Source: an uncultured Sphingomonadales bacterium
GTDB lineage: Bacteria; Pseudomonadota; Alphaproteobacteria; Sphingomonadales; Sphingomonadaceae
Reading direction: 5' to 3'
DNA length: 64,000 nucleotides
Assembly (NCBI GenBank): GCA_903821605.1
Contig: CAIJLZ010000016.1
Location: 1 to 64,000 of the forward strand
Below the pieces are notes generated by a model. That model was given only the letters and a program-made list of their open reading frames with translations, did not search any database and was not told the origin of the DNA. The position numbers and the translations under genes were made by a program. Position 1 is the first letter of the stretch, and each line of letters begins with the position of its first letter. Shown piece by piece: positions 35,027 through 43,634 of the stretch.

Positions 35027-35554
35027 TCAAAGCGGCCAATTTCTCGTCTGACTGAAATCCTCGCCGCGACGGCCGCCACGTGGAAGGATCGGATTTGCGG
35101 CCAAGAAGTCGTCTGCTGCGACATCCGAACGCGCCCAATCAATCATCTCACGCCGCTTCACGATGCGCCACTCACCATTGCGACAGCCATATTCATCGAC
35201 ATAGCGCCCGGCGACGACTAGATCCTTGGGCTGGCCATCTTCCTGATGACGGTGCCACGCGTAAAAATAGACCTCGCCACTCGCCTCATCACCGCGCACA
35301 TCCAGTTGGACCTGACCGATAATATGCTGGCTGCCCGCCATATCGGCGAGAAAGCCTTGGGCGAAGGCGACGAATTCGTCCGCTGTGCCCTGCATCAGCC
35401 CGCAATCAACATAGGCGTCGTCATGAAAGGCGGAACGGTGCAGCACGGGATCGAGCCGATCCTGGCCGCGCATATAGCGGCACAGCGCATCATGAATATC
35501 GCGCCGGGCGGCCAGATCGCGGACTTCCGCTTCGAGATCAAAGGGCTTGCTCAT
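35027..35554 (-). CDS. NTF2/SnoaL-like protein
   Basis: 175 residues (EVRDLAARRDIHDALCRYMRGQDRLDPVLHRSAFHDDAYVDCG, then GSQHIIGQVQLDVRGDEASGEVYFYAWHR and GRYVDEYGCRNGEWRIVKRREMIDW). Its NTF2/SnoaL_4 pattern is closely shared with each half of the tandem protein at 36751. The N-terminal RDIHDALCRYMRGQDR motif contains the His and Asp seen in several dehydratases and oxygenase small subunits. It ends 10 bp before the Rieske gene 35016 and overlaps the SDR stop upstream by 4 bp. Confidence 0.82.
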   Translation of the reverse strand: MSKPFDLEAEVRDLAARRDIHDALCRYMRGQDRLDPVLHRSAFHDDAYVDCGLMQGTADEFVAFAQGFLADMAGSQHIIGQVQLDVRGDEASGEVYFYAWHRHQEDGQPKDLVVAGRYVDEYGCRNGEWRIVKRREMIDWARSDVAADDFLAANPILPRGGRRGEDFSQTRNWPL

Positions 35555-36297
35555 CGGATGGTTTCGCCATTGTCGATGACCATCACCGCGCCGGTCATGA
35601 AGCGGCTTTCGTCAGACGCGAGATACAGCACCGCATTGGCAATGTCGCTTGGATGACCAAGACCGAAATTCTTGTTCTGCGCCATGCCCGGATCATCAAG
35701 ATCGATGGCCGACATGGCTTGATCCATCATCGGGGTCGCAATGCCGCCCGGCGCAATCGCGTTGCAGCGAATCCCATAATCTTGCTCTTGGCAGTGAATG
35801 GCCACGCTGCGGGTGATCGAGATGATCCCGCCCTTGGCCGCCGCATAGGCCGGGATCGAACTCAGTCCCTTGATCCCACCGACCGAGGAGATGTTGATGA
35901 TTGAGCCACCGCCGGTCTTGGTCATTTTCGGCAGCGCATATTTGCAACCAAGAAACGTCCCATCGAGCATGATCTCGACCTGAAATTTATAGTCGGCGTA
36001 GCTCAGTTCCTCGACATTGGCGAAGCGCACGACACCGGCATTGTTGACCAGCACGTCAATCGTGCCAAAGGCGGCGACGGCCTGTTCGACCACCTGTTGC
36101 CACTCGTCTTCACGGCGCACATCATGCTTGAGAAACAGCGCGCCCGGAATCTCGGCCGCGACCTTGCGGCCCAGTTCTTCCTGCACATCGGTGATCACGA
36201 TCTGCGCGCCTTCGCGGGCCAATGTGCGGGCAGCTTCTGCCCCCAGTCCCGACGCACCACCGGTGATCAGCGCAACCTTGCCTTGAACGCGTCCCAT
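35551..36297 (-). CDS. Short-chain dehydrogenase/reductase (SDR 4)
   Basis: 248 residues with TGGASGLG, NNAGVV, catalytic YAAAK and C-terminal MTGAVMVIDNGE. Member of the minus-strand operon between the GFA and NTF2-like genes; its stop overlaps the start of the NTF2-like gene. A 3-hydroxy or diol dehydrogenase role is likely, and the substrate is not known. Confidence 0.9.
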   Translation of the reverse strand: MGRVQGKVALITGGASGLGAEAARTLAREGAQIVITDVQEELGRKVAAEIPGALFLKHDVRREDEWQQVVEQAVAAFGTIDVLVNNAGVVRFANVEELSYADYKFQVEIMLDGTFLGCKYALPKMTKTGGGSIINISSVGGIKGLSSIPAYAAAKGGIISITRSVAIHCQEQDYGIRCNAIAPGGIATPMMDQAMSAIDLDDPGMAQNKNFGLGHPSDIANAVLYLASDESRFMTGAVMVIDNGETIR

Positions 36298-36307
36298 CTA
36301 CTCTCTC

Positions 36308-36718
36308 CTATTGCTTCGCCAGACGCTCAACGCCATCCGGGAAGACGAACCAATGTTGGGCGCTATCCGCCCAATAATGCACGGTCGGCTGAAGGTCGTG
36401 CGCCTCGTCCAGCGTCCCCGCCTTGATGAAGATGATCTTGTTCGCTTCCGCCTCGGGCGTGTCAGTCACCACCGGGGAACCGCACTTGGCGCAGAACTGG
36501 CGATAGACCGTCTGTCCGCTCGTGCCCTTATCCTCATAAATGGTGAGATCACCCTCGACCTTCAAGCCGTCGCGCGGCAGCACCGCGACAACCGACAGCG
36601 CCGAACCCGCCTGTTTCTGACAGTTTTTGCAGTGACAGACGAGGGTCGTGAGCGGCGGCCAACTGGCTTCATAGCGCACCGCGCCACACAGACACCCGCC
36701 CTTACGATGATCCGTCAT
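36308..36718 (-). CDS. GFA/CENP-V family zinc protein
   Basis: 136 residues from ATG 36718 (AGGAG 8 nt upstream; a GTG two codons earlier sits too close to it). Zinc-binding Cys groups are visible: GGCLCGAVRY, CHCKNCQKQAGS and FCAKCGSP, the GFA (glutathione-dependent formaldehyde-activating) domain pattern. Members bind zinc and sometimes glutathione, and most have no known reaction. In an operon that oxygenates and possibly demethylates a substrate, handling released formaldehyde is an attractive but unproven idea. Confidence 0.88.
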   Translation of the reverse strand: MTDHRKGGCLCGAVRYEASWPPLTTLVCHCKNCQKQAGSALSVVAVLPRDGLKVEGDLTIYEDKGTSGQTVYRQFCAKCGSPVVTDTPEAEANKIIFIKAGTLDEAHDLQPTVHYWADSAQHWFVFPDGVERLAKQ

Positions 36719-36750
36719 CTTCACAACTCCTGTTCAGACGCTGGCAGCGG

Positions 36751-37821
36751 TCAGTTGCTGGCCCACATCGCATAGACCGGATCGCCCTTGCCGAACGCGC
36801 CACGGGTTTTCAGCACCTCGTAAAAACCGTCGCGCTCCATCGTCGAGCCGTGGGTCGTGCTCCAGTCCATCACAAAGGTGCGGCTCCTGATCTTCCACAC
36901 GCCATCGCGACGTTCATAGCTATCGATATAGCGGCCACCGGTCAGCACATCCTGACCACCCGCCGTCACATGGGCCAGCGCATAATGTTCGCCCACCGCC
37001 TGATCGCCCCGAATGTCGATCCACTGGTTGGCGACGGTGTGGAAACAATAATCGAGATTGGCCATGACATAATCGATAATGCCATCGGCAAATTCGGCCC
37101 CGGTGCCGTTGACGACGCCGGAAATCACCGTCGAGTCAGCATGGAAGATCGAGGCCAGCAGCTCCTTATCGCCACGGTCAACGCCCCGGCTGTACATTGC
37201 GCACAGGTCCTGAATGGCGGCACGCGACAAGGCGACATCGAGGGCGGTTGCATCAACGGTCATCGGTTCGGCTCCATGCTGCGAAAATGAGGGAGAATTG
37301 CGGAATTCAGCCTGATGAAAGGCCATGAGCACGCGCCCCGCATCGCTGGCACCCTTGGCGCCCGCCGGGGTGAAATGTTCGCTGGCAACCGGCGGATCGG
37401 TCCGCTGTGCCGTGTTCGGGCGATTGGTATTGCCATCCAGCACATATTGCCGGTGCACCAGCCGCCAGTCGCCATTGCGGCTTTCCAGACGGTCAAGATA
37501 GCGACCGAAGACGAAGCGCTGCAATTCGGCTTCCTCGGCATAGGCGATGACATAGGATTCAGCGACGGCATGATCGCCATCCACCTTGATCCAGCTTTGG
37601 CAGGTGCGGTGCAGCGTGGGCAGCGAGCCCTTCTGCGCGCCTGCGAGAATCTCGCATAAGGTGGCCGCCGGCCCGACGAAGAAACCGTAATCGGCGGTCG
37701 CATCGGGATGATAAGCGGCGTTCAGGAGATTGAGATCGGCCCGGTCCACCCCGCGACTGTGCATCGCCAGCGCGTTCAAAATGCCGTGTCGAGCCACGAA
37801 GTCATGGGCGGTGATGGTCAT
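36751..37821 (-). CDS. Tandem NTF2/SnoaL double-domain protein
   Basis: 356 residues made of two NTF2-like domains. Domain 1 (about 1-135) starts RHGILNALAMHSRGVDRADLNLLNAAYHPDA; domain 2 (about 195-340) starts AAIQDLCAMYSRGVDRGDKELLASIFHADST. Each has the same order: helix with a MxSRGVDR stretch, then GRYLDRLESRNGDWRLVHR or GRYIDSYERRDGVWKIRSR. A linker of about 55 residues joins them. It looks like an intragenic duplication. It is first in the operon that continues through GFA, SDR, NTF2 and two Rieske genes, and lies downstream of a hairpin that separates it from the receptor gene. Confidence 0.85.
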   Translation of the reverse strand: MTITAHDFVARHGILNALAMHSRGVDRADLNLLNAAYHPDATADYGFFVGPAATLCEILAGAQKGSLPTLHRTCQSWIKVDGDHAVAESYVIAYAEEAELQRFVFGRYLDRLESRNGDWRLVHRQYVLDGNTNRPNTAQRTDPPVASEHFTPAGAKGASDAGRVLMAFHQAEFRNSPSFSQHGAEPMTVDATALDVALSRAAIQDLCAMYSRGVDRGDKELLASIFHADSTVISGVVNGTGAEFADGIIDYVMANLDYCFHTVANQWIDIRGDQAVGEHYALAHVTAGGQDVLTGGRYIDSYERRDGVWKIRSRTFVMDWSTTHGSTMERDGFYEVLKTRGAFGKGDPVYAMWASN

Positions 37822-37849
37822 ATCTGGGCCGGATCCTCTGAATGAAAGA

Positions 37850-37882
37850 CCCCTCCCGATGTCATGGTGACACCGGGAGGGG
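37850..37882 (-). terminator. Hairpin/terminator after the TonB-dependent receptor gene
   Basis: CCCCTCCCG / CGGGAGGGG inverted repeat; the loop contains a second arm pair (GTCA/TGAC). On the minus strand it is followed by TCTTTC, a weak U-tract. It may stop or attenuate transcription from the receptor into the NTF2-GFA-SDR operon. Confidence 0.6.
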
Positions 37883-37894
37883 GAAGTCTAGAGG

Positions 37895-40186
37895 TTAGAA
37901 GTTCACGCCAACCGACAGGCCATATTGGCGCGGCGGAGCATAGCCCGTCAGGCCCATATAGCCCACCGAGTCATACACGGTCGCGATATAGCGCTTGTCG
38001 AGCAGGTTCTTGCCCCACAGGCCGATCGTGTATTTGTCGTCCGGCGCATGATAGGTCAGCAGCGCATCGACATAATAGGTCGGCTGCACCTGCGAACGCG
38101 CGGTGTCGAGGATCGCGGTGTAATATTTGGAAGCCGTGTAGCTCCAGCTTACATCCGCCACGACCTTGGCATCGTTCGGCAACGCATGACTGTAGTTCAC
38201 ACCGAGGGTCGACGACCATTTCGGCGCGTTCTGCAGATCCTTGCCCTTCAAGTCATACTCGATGCCCTGATCGACATAGATGAAGTTCTTGTACGTCGCG
38301 TCGAGATAGGCCAGCGAGCCACGCAGCGTCAGGCCATCAACCGGAACGGCGGTGACTTCGAGTTCGAAGCCCTGCAGTTTCGACTTACCGGCGTTGAGGA
38401 TGCGGTTGTACTGCTCCTGCGTTTCCGAATTATAGCCGATCTGCGCGACCTGCATGTTGCGGTAGTTCGTACGGAACACCGCGAGGTTGGCGCGCAGGCG
38501 ACGATCCAGGAAGTCAGCCTTCAGGCCGATTTCATAGGTGTCGACCTTTTCCGGGTTGAACGGCCTGCTGCCGTCTGCCGCATTCGAGATACGACCGGTA
38601 AAGCCGCCCGATTTGAAGCCGCGTGCCCAGCTGGCATAAACAAGCTGGTTCTGACCGAGTTCATAATCGAGGCCGATTTTCCAGCCCACCTGATCCCAGC
38701 TCTTGCTGCCACCGGCATTGACCTGATGTTCGGCCGTACGCAAATCACCGATACCCGGCGCGATTGCCCAATTCGGATTGTCGAGCGCCGGCAGGTTCAT
38801 GCCATAATCGAGCGTCGCCACCGCCTTGGTCTTTTCATGCGTGAAGCGGACGCCAGCCTGCAGCTTCAACTTGTCGGTCAGCTGGGTATAGGTCTGCGCG
38901 AACGCCGAGATCGACTCGTTGTCCTGATCCTGCATGTTGAACTGAGCGAGGCCCGGCACAGCAAAATCAAGATGATACATCTGATAGTGATCGAAATGGT
39001 TCTTCATGTAGAAGCCGCCAACGATCGCATTGATGCGGTCATTAACGTCGAATGCCGTCCGCAGTTCCTGACTGAACGAATGGGCAGCGGTCCGACGACG
39101 GGTCGCATTATTGGTCTTGGCGGTGCCATCCTGATCGGTATATTCGAACAGGTTGAACTTCTTGTAGCCCGTCACCGCGGTGATGTCGCCAATCGGGGTG
39201 TTATTATACTCGATCGTGCCGATCGCCAGATAGGTGTTCATGTCCGACACGTCCGGCACTTCATTGTTGCCGGAATAATATTTGTCCGGTGCCGAGCAAC
39301 GACCGCCACCAGCGCACGGGCTGGTGTACATCGGCAGCAGCGAACCATTCCAATAGGTACCAGCCGGGACATAGTTACCTTCGCCCGGGAGACCGCCATT
39401 GACGACGACCGGCGCACCATTGCGGGTGGCGACATATTCGCCCTGCAGGGTGATCTTAAGGTCGCTATCCGGGGTGTAGACGAGGATGCCACGGATGGCA
39501 TCGAGGTTCTTGTCGCCCATCGACTGGCCATCATAGACGTTCGTGACCCAACCTTCGCGTTCGCTATGGATGCCGGTCAAGCGGACGTTCAACTTGTCCT
39601 TGACCAGTGGCGCGTCAATCGCGCCGGTCAGGTCGAAGCGGTTCCAGTTGCCATAGGTGCCCTTGACATAACCGCCCAGTTCGCCGGACGGACGCTTGCT
39701 GACGACGTTGACCACACCACCCGTGGTGTTGGCGCCAAACAGCGTGCCCTGCGGACCGCGCAGAATTTCCACCCGGTCGACGTCATAGGTGTCGAGCAGC
39801 GCGCCCATCGAGAAGAACTGCGGCACGCCGTCCACGACGATACCCACGGTGTTACCGGCATAGGGATCGGGTTCGATCACGCCGATGCCGCGAATGCTGA
39901 ACACCGCAGTCTGCGGGGTGTTGGCGAAGTTATCGATCTGCACGTTCGGGACGCTATTCGCGAGGCCCTGCAGCGAGGTCAGGTTCATGTTCGAGAGCTT
40001 GTCGCCACCGATGGCCGACACCGAAATCGGCACCGACTGAAGATTTTCGCTCTTCTTCTGCGCGGTAACAACGATGTCCTCGATACCGCCGGTGTCGGCA
40101 GCCTGCTGCGCCATCGCCGCGAACGATGTCGCGCTCAGGCCAATGACCGACAATCCGGCCATCAGTTTCCAATTCATACGCTTCAT
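37895..40186 (-). CDS. TonB-dependent outer-membrane receptor (no. 1)
   Basis: 763 residues from ATG 40186 (GGGAGG upstream). A signal peptide (MKRMNWKLMAGLSVIGLSAT...AMAQ) is followed by a TonB box-like EDIVVTAQ. The plug domain (SVPISVSAIGGDKLSNM, VEILRGPQGTLFGANTTGGVVNVVSKRP) leads into the barrel, which ends in VGVNF, a terminal Phe as expected. It imports large or hydrophobic substrates across the outer membrane using TonB energy. It lies directly after a Rieske gene (20 bp) on the same strand, so uptake and oxidation are probably co-expressed. In sphingomonads such receptors often serve hydrophobic catabolic substrates rather than siderophores. Confidence 0.95.
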   Translation of the reverse strand: MKRMNWKLMAGLSVIGLSATSFAAMAQQAADTGGIEDIVVTAQKKSENLQSVPISVSAIGGDKLSNMNLTSLQGLANSVPNVQIDNFANTPQTAVFSIRGIGVIEPDPYAGNTVGIVVDGVPQFFSMGALLDTYDVDRVEILRGPQGTLFGANTTGGVVNVVSKRPSGELGGYVKGTYGNWNRFDLTGAIDAPLVKDKLNVRLTGIHSEREGWVTNVYDGQSMGDKNLDAIRGILVYTPDSDLKITLQGEYVATRNGAPVVVNGGLPGEGNYVPAGTYWNGSLLPMYTSPCAGGGRCSAPDKYYSGNNEVPDVSDMNTYLAIGTIEYNNTPIGDITAVTGYKKFNLFEYTDQDGTAKTNNATRRRTAAHSFSQELRTAFDVNDRINAIVGGFYMKNHFDHYQMYHLDFAVPGLAQFNMQDQDNESISAFAQTYTQLTDKLKLQAGVRFTHEKTKAVATLDYGMNLPALDNPNWAIAPGIGDLRTAEHQVNAGGSKSWDQVGWKIGLDYELGQNQLVYASWARGFKSGGFTGRISNAADGSRPFNPEKVDTYEIGLKADFLDRRLRANLAVFRTNYRNMQVAQIGYNSETQEQYNRILNAGKSKLQGFELEVTAVPVDGLTLRGSLAYLDATYKNFIYVDQGIEYDLKGKDLQNAPKWSSTLGVNYSHALPNDAKVVADVSWSYTASKYYTAILDTARSQVQPTYYVDALLTYHAPDDKYTIGLWGKNLLDKRYIATVYDSVGYMGLTGYAPPRQYGLSVGVNF

Positions 40187-40206
40187 TTTCTTTCCTCCCT
40201 CTGCTA

Positions 40207-41622
40207 TCACAATCCAGAACGCATATATTTATCAACGACTTCGTTGAGGTGCCGGATACGGACTTCCTGATAGTTGCCCAGCGTCTGACCGCGCTTGCGG
40301 GTCGCGCGATAGCCTTGCTGCTGGGAACGGAGGTTGTCGGTATCCTGATCGTAAACCGCCCCCATGGCGGCATCCATGCCCGGCACCGAGGCATAGCTTT
40401 CCTCTTCACGCACCCGCACCGGTTCTGCCGGTTCTGGTGCCACCCCCACGTCCGGCTTAGGACGCAGGAACAGGAGCTCGAACAAGGTGCGGCTCGGGTC
40501 CATGCCGATTGGTCGAAAACGATAGACCATCGGCAGGGAGACACCCGGGAACAGCACCATGTTCGGGAAGACGTGATATTCGATCGTGTCGATCATCTCG
40601 GAATCCGAGAAGCGCGACAGATCAACCTTGAACTTGTCGCCCAGCACCTTGCGCAGGAAGCGGGCCATGACGATGCGGGCATTTTCACCCTCGCCCACCG
40701 TCAGACTGTCATCCAGCACCGACCGGTCGCCGATCAGCATCTGGTTGACCAGTTCCTGCTCACTCAGCGGCTTGGCGAGATGCGGGCTATTGACGCCACC
40801 GGCGGCATAGAAGCGGTTCACATGGTCGCTGTAGATATCATATTGCACATTCGCATCACCCACGCCGGTCAACAGCTGCGGATGGGTTTCGAGCACATGA
40901 TAGGATTCGAGAAAGGCTTCCTGCGCCGTCTTCCAGTTGCACGGGAGTTCCTTCTCCATGTGCAGGTCGACATAGCGGTTATCCATGTCCCAACTGGCGA
41001 AATGCGCGGGCAATGGCGCGAGATAATCGAGCAGATCGGGGCCGTCATCGCTTGGATTGAGGAAGACAAAGCCACCCCAATGGCCGATGCGTACTTCGGG
41101 CAGATGAAAGGCGGCGGGATCGACATGCGGAAAATCCCATGCGCAAGGCACAGACTTCAGGCCGCCGTCATTCGACCAAGTCCAGCCATGATAGGGACAG
41201 CGTAGCTCCGCCGCATGGCCGCAGCCTTCGGCTTTACGGAATTTGGTGCCGCGATGCAGGCAGCTATTGACGAAGCCCTTGACGCTCCCGTCATCCTGCC
41301 GAACGACGATGAACGAGAGATGCGCGACCTCATACACATAATGGTCGCCGGGCTCGGGAATATGATCTTCGCGGCAGACCCACTGCCATGTGCGCCCCCA
41401 GATCTTGTCGACCTCGGCTTCGAAAAAGGCCTGATCATAATAGCGGGCGTAATCGACGTCCTCGCTGCCAAGATATTGATAATCGCTGCGGGTCAATACG
41501 GCGGGCGCGGGAAACTTGTCACCCTTGATGATGTCCTGCACCGTCGGCGCTGCGCAACGCGCTTCGCCAAACGCCTTGTCATCAGGATTCGGCAGGCCGT
41601 GAGGCCGCACTGCAGACATCAT
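40207..41622 (-). CDS. Rieske oxygenase alpha subunit (no. 4, subgroup A)
   Basis: 471 residues. The Rieske site is CLH...CPYH (CxH-x18-CxxH); the iron site is in EAFLESYHVLETHP with Glu at the bridging position. It shares DDGSVKGFVNSCLHRG, HWGGFVFLNPSDDGPDLLDYLAPLPAHF and the C-terminal NYQEVRIRHLNEVVDKY with the Rieske genes at 27705 and 47703. Start ATG 41622 or the adjacent ATG 41619. It is the first gene of the minus-strand receptor operon and is divergent from a TetR gene that likely controls it. Confidence 0.93.
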   Translation of the reverse strand: MMSAVRPHGLPNPDDKAFGEARCAAPTVQDIIKGDKFPAPAVLTRSDYQYLGSEDVDYARYYDQAFFEAEVDKIWGRTWQWVCREDHIPEPGDHYVYEVAHLSFIVVRQDDGSVKGFVNSCLHRGTKFRKAEGCGHAAELRCPYHGWTWSNDGGLKSVPCAWDFPHVDPAAFHLPEVRIGHWGGFVFLNPSDDGPDLLDYLAPLPAHFASWDMDNRYVDLHMEKELPCNWKTAQEAFLESYHVLETHPQLLTGVGDANVQYDIYSDHVNRFYAAGGVNSPHLAKPLSEQELVNQMLIGDRSVLDDSLTVGEGENARIVMARFLRKVLGDKFKVDLSRFSDSEMIDTIEYHVFPNMVLFPGVSLPMVYRFRPIGMDPSRTLFELLFLRPKPDVGVAPEPAEPVRVREEESYASVPGMDAAMGAVYDQDTDNLRSQQQGYRATRKRGQTLGNYQEVRIRHLNEVVDKYMRSGL

Positions 41623-41666
41623 CTCTCTCCACCATTATTTTATATCCGATGTCGCTATGCTGTTAT

Positions 41667-41686
41667 AACCGGACAGTCTGTCGGTT
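41667..41686. promoter_or_regulatory. Candidate TetR operator
   Basis: AACCGgACAG-T-CTGTCGGTT is an inverted repeat (one extra base in the left arm) between the Rieske gene (start 41622) and the TetR-type gene (start 41812). The right arm plus two bases (CTGTCGGTTTT) recurs at 47608-47618, upstream of another Rieske gene. Confidence 0.5.
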
Positions 41687-41811
41687 TTATGCCATGCAAG
41701 GTTGATTGCACAGCTAAACCTTTGGATAGTATATCGACGGCCGATTAGGGGAGAATCGCCAGTGACCGGACTGAAACAGTCTTGAAAAAAACCGTACGAG
41801 AAGCCGTCGTC

Positions 41812-42456
41812 ATGATGCGGCCCGATACATTGGTGGATGATAACGCGCCCTGGCAACAGCGGAAAAGCGCGCAAATGCGCGTCCGTATCTTGGAAGCGAC
41901 GGTCGATTGCCTGGTGGAGAAAGGCTATGCCGGTCTCTCCACCAACGAGATCGTGCAGCGCACCGGTGTTTCGCGCGGGGCCATGCATCATCACTTCCCC
42001 AACCGCATGGCATTGGTCGGCGCGGTGATCGAATATACGCTCTATCAGCGCATGCACCGCTTCCTTGAGGGCTATTATGACGTGCTCAAGCGCTCGAAGA
42101 AGCAAAAGCGCTTCTTTGTCGTCGCGACCGAAATGCACTGGCAGAATGTGCAGAGCCGGGAGTTCGCGGCCTATCTTGAACTCGCCATGGCCGCCCGCAC
42201 GGATGACGAGTTGAACGAATTCATGGCCCCCGCCGTCAAGAAGTTCGACAAGGTCTGGCAGGATGAAATGAAGCGTTCATTCCCCGAATGGGAAGCGCGC
42301 TGGGCCGAATTGCAGGTGGCAAGCGACTTTGCGATGGCCGCCCATATGGGGCTATTGATGAGCCAGCAAATGTTTGGCGAGCGGCGCACCCGCAAGGTCA
42401 AGGACCAGATCGCGACAGCGGTTTCCGACATTTACAAGAAAGAGGGCGTCGACTGA
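41812..42456 (+). CDS. TetR-family transcriptional regulator
   Basis: 214 residues from ATG 41812 (GAGAAG 8 nt upstream; a TTG ten codons earlier is possible). The N-terminal helix-turn-helix is RILEATVDCLVEKGYAGLSTNEIVQRTGVSRGAMHHHFPNR, followed by a helical ligand-binding domain of about 150 residues. Divergent from the Rieske-receptor operon with a palindrome between them, the usual layout for a local catabolic repressor sensing a pathway intermediate. Confidence 0.88.
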   Translation: MMRPDTLVDDNAPWQQRKSAQMRVRILEATVDCLVEKGYAGLSTNEIVQRTGVSRGAMHHHFPNRMALVGAVIEYTLYQRMHRFLEGYYDVLKRSKKQKRFFVVATEMHWQNVQSREFAAYLELAMAARTDDELNEFMAPAVKKFDKVWQDEMKRSFPEWEARWAELQVASDFAMAAHMGLLMSQQMFGERRTRKVKDQIATAVSDIYKKEGVD

Positions 42457-42478
42457 ACGACCCCGCCCGGCGGCAGGG

Positions 42479-42838
42479 TCAACCGACGGACGGCATCTCC
42501 GACGCCGATTCATGGCAAATGGTGAAGCTGCGGATCCGGCTGCGGTCGAACAGCCGTTCCTCGTCTGCGACAATCTCGGCCATCAGCTCAGGCTGCCCAA
42601 TCCGGGCAAAACACGCCGCGCGAGTCGCCTCGTTCGGGAACCAGATTTCCATCACCACATCGAAATCCTGATCCTCATCAATGCCGTCCGTCGGCTCGAT
42701 AAAGCGGCGGAAATAGTCAGTGGCATAGCCCGACAGCACCTTTTCCCCGATCAACCGGTGATGCTGCTCATAATATGCAATGAAGTCCTGCTTCGACATG
42801 CCGGGGCGACGCTTGAGAAGGGTGATAAGCTTAATCAT
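42479..42838 (-). CDS. EthD-domain protein
   Basis: 119 residues from ATG 42838, which overlaps the upstream TIM-barrel gene stop (ATGA). The dimeric alpha/beta-barrel EthD pattern is visible: MIKLITLLKRRPGMSKQDFIAYYEQHH, FDVVMEIWF and AEIVADEERLFDRSRIRSFTI. EthD proteins accompany monooxygenase and other catabolic systems; some relatives are cyclases or decarboxylases. It is last in an operon Rieske-TIM barrel-EthD. Confidence 0.82.
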   Translation of the reverse strand: MIKLITLLKRRPGMSKQDFIAYYEQHHRLIGEKVLSGYATDYFRRFIEPTDGIDEDQDFDVVMEIWFPNEATRAACFARIGQPELMAEIVADEERLFDRSRIRSFTICHESASEMPSVG

Positions 42839-43632
42839 GCTGCATGTGCCTCCAGCCATTGCCGCGTCGCCCGCGCGACTTCACGCGCACGATCGGCAGG
42901 ATCGGGGAAATGGTCTCGCAGCGCCTTGGACCGCAGCTCAATGCTGAGCGGCACCTGCGGCGGAAGCGCCTGCAACATGGCCGTGAGCGGCAACGCCCCC
43001 TCGCCGCACTGCTGGCGCAGGTCGATTGCATCTTCGATGATCGCATCGAAATTCGTCGGATCAGGACGTTGGGCCAGCGCGTCGCAAAATTGCGCATAAG
43101 GCAGCAAGTCACGCGGGATCGCCGCAATTTGCTCAACGGTGGTGCCGGACCGGTCGACATGGATCGGATCGATCAACACCGCGCGCAGAGGATGGGCAAC
43201 GGCGTCGAGGATCGCGAGCGCCATCTTCAAATTCTTGACCTCGGTAAAGATCCCGAATTCGAGTGCCACCCGGATGCCGGACCCTTCGGCATGGCGACAC
43301 AGCTCAGCCAGCCATGCGGTTGTCGCGCCATGGTCCGCTTCCGACGACACGCACAGCACATTTTGCGCACCAAGTTCGGCGGCGATATCGATACCGCGAC
43401 GATGCTCGTCAATATCGGCACCGGGCTTCAGCCAAAGGACCTCAGCGTCAAGCAGTTCCAGCCCACTATCGGCGAGCGCCGCACGCGCATCCCGTGTCGT
43501 CTGCGCCGTCCAATTCGGCGGTTCGACCCACAGGCCGACCGCATCGAAACCACCCGCTGCCGCAGCGCGGATGGTGTCGAGCGGACCAAATTCAGGAACA
43601 ATGCCAGAAGCGAACGAGATCCGGTGCGCCAC
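42835..43632 (-). CDS. TIM-barrel sugar-phosphate isomerase/epimerase-like protein
   Basis: 265 residues of the AP-endonuclease-family-2 / xylose-isomerase-like TIM barrel: RISFASGIVPEF, FDAVGLWVE, SGLELLDAEVLWL, GIRVALEFGIF (metal-ligand Glu), RAVLIDPIHVDRSG and CGEGALPLTAMLQALP. Members include epimerases, isomerases and dehydratases using divalent metal. It sits 2 bp after the Rieske gene 43635 and overlaps EthD, so it probably rearranges the oxygenated product; the reaction is unknown. Confidence 0.85.
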   Translation of the reverse strand: MAHRISFASGIVPEFGPLDTIRAAAAGGFDAVGLWVEPPNWTAQTTRDARAALADSGLELLDAEVLWLKPGADIDEHRRGIDIAAELGAQNVLCVSSEADHGATTAWLAELCRHAEGSGIRVALEFGIFTEVKNLKMALAILDAVAHPLRAVLIDPIHVDRSGTTVEQIAAIPRDLLPYAQFCDALAQRPDPTNFDAIIEDAIDLRQQCGEGALPLTAMLQALPPQVPLSIELRSKALRDHFPDPADRAREVARATRQWLEAHAA

Positions 43633-43634
43633 GC

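Noticed and set aside
37925-40270. A 781-codon ORF opposite the first TonB-dependent receptor
   Set aside because: It mirrors the receptor gene in a GC-rich codon context, its translation has no recognisable domain and it is rich in Arg, Ala and Ile as shadow frames are.
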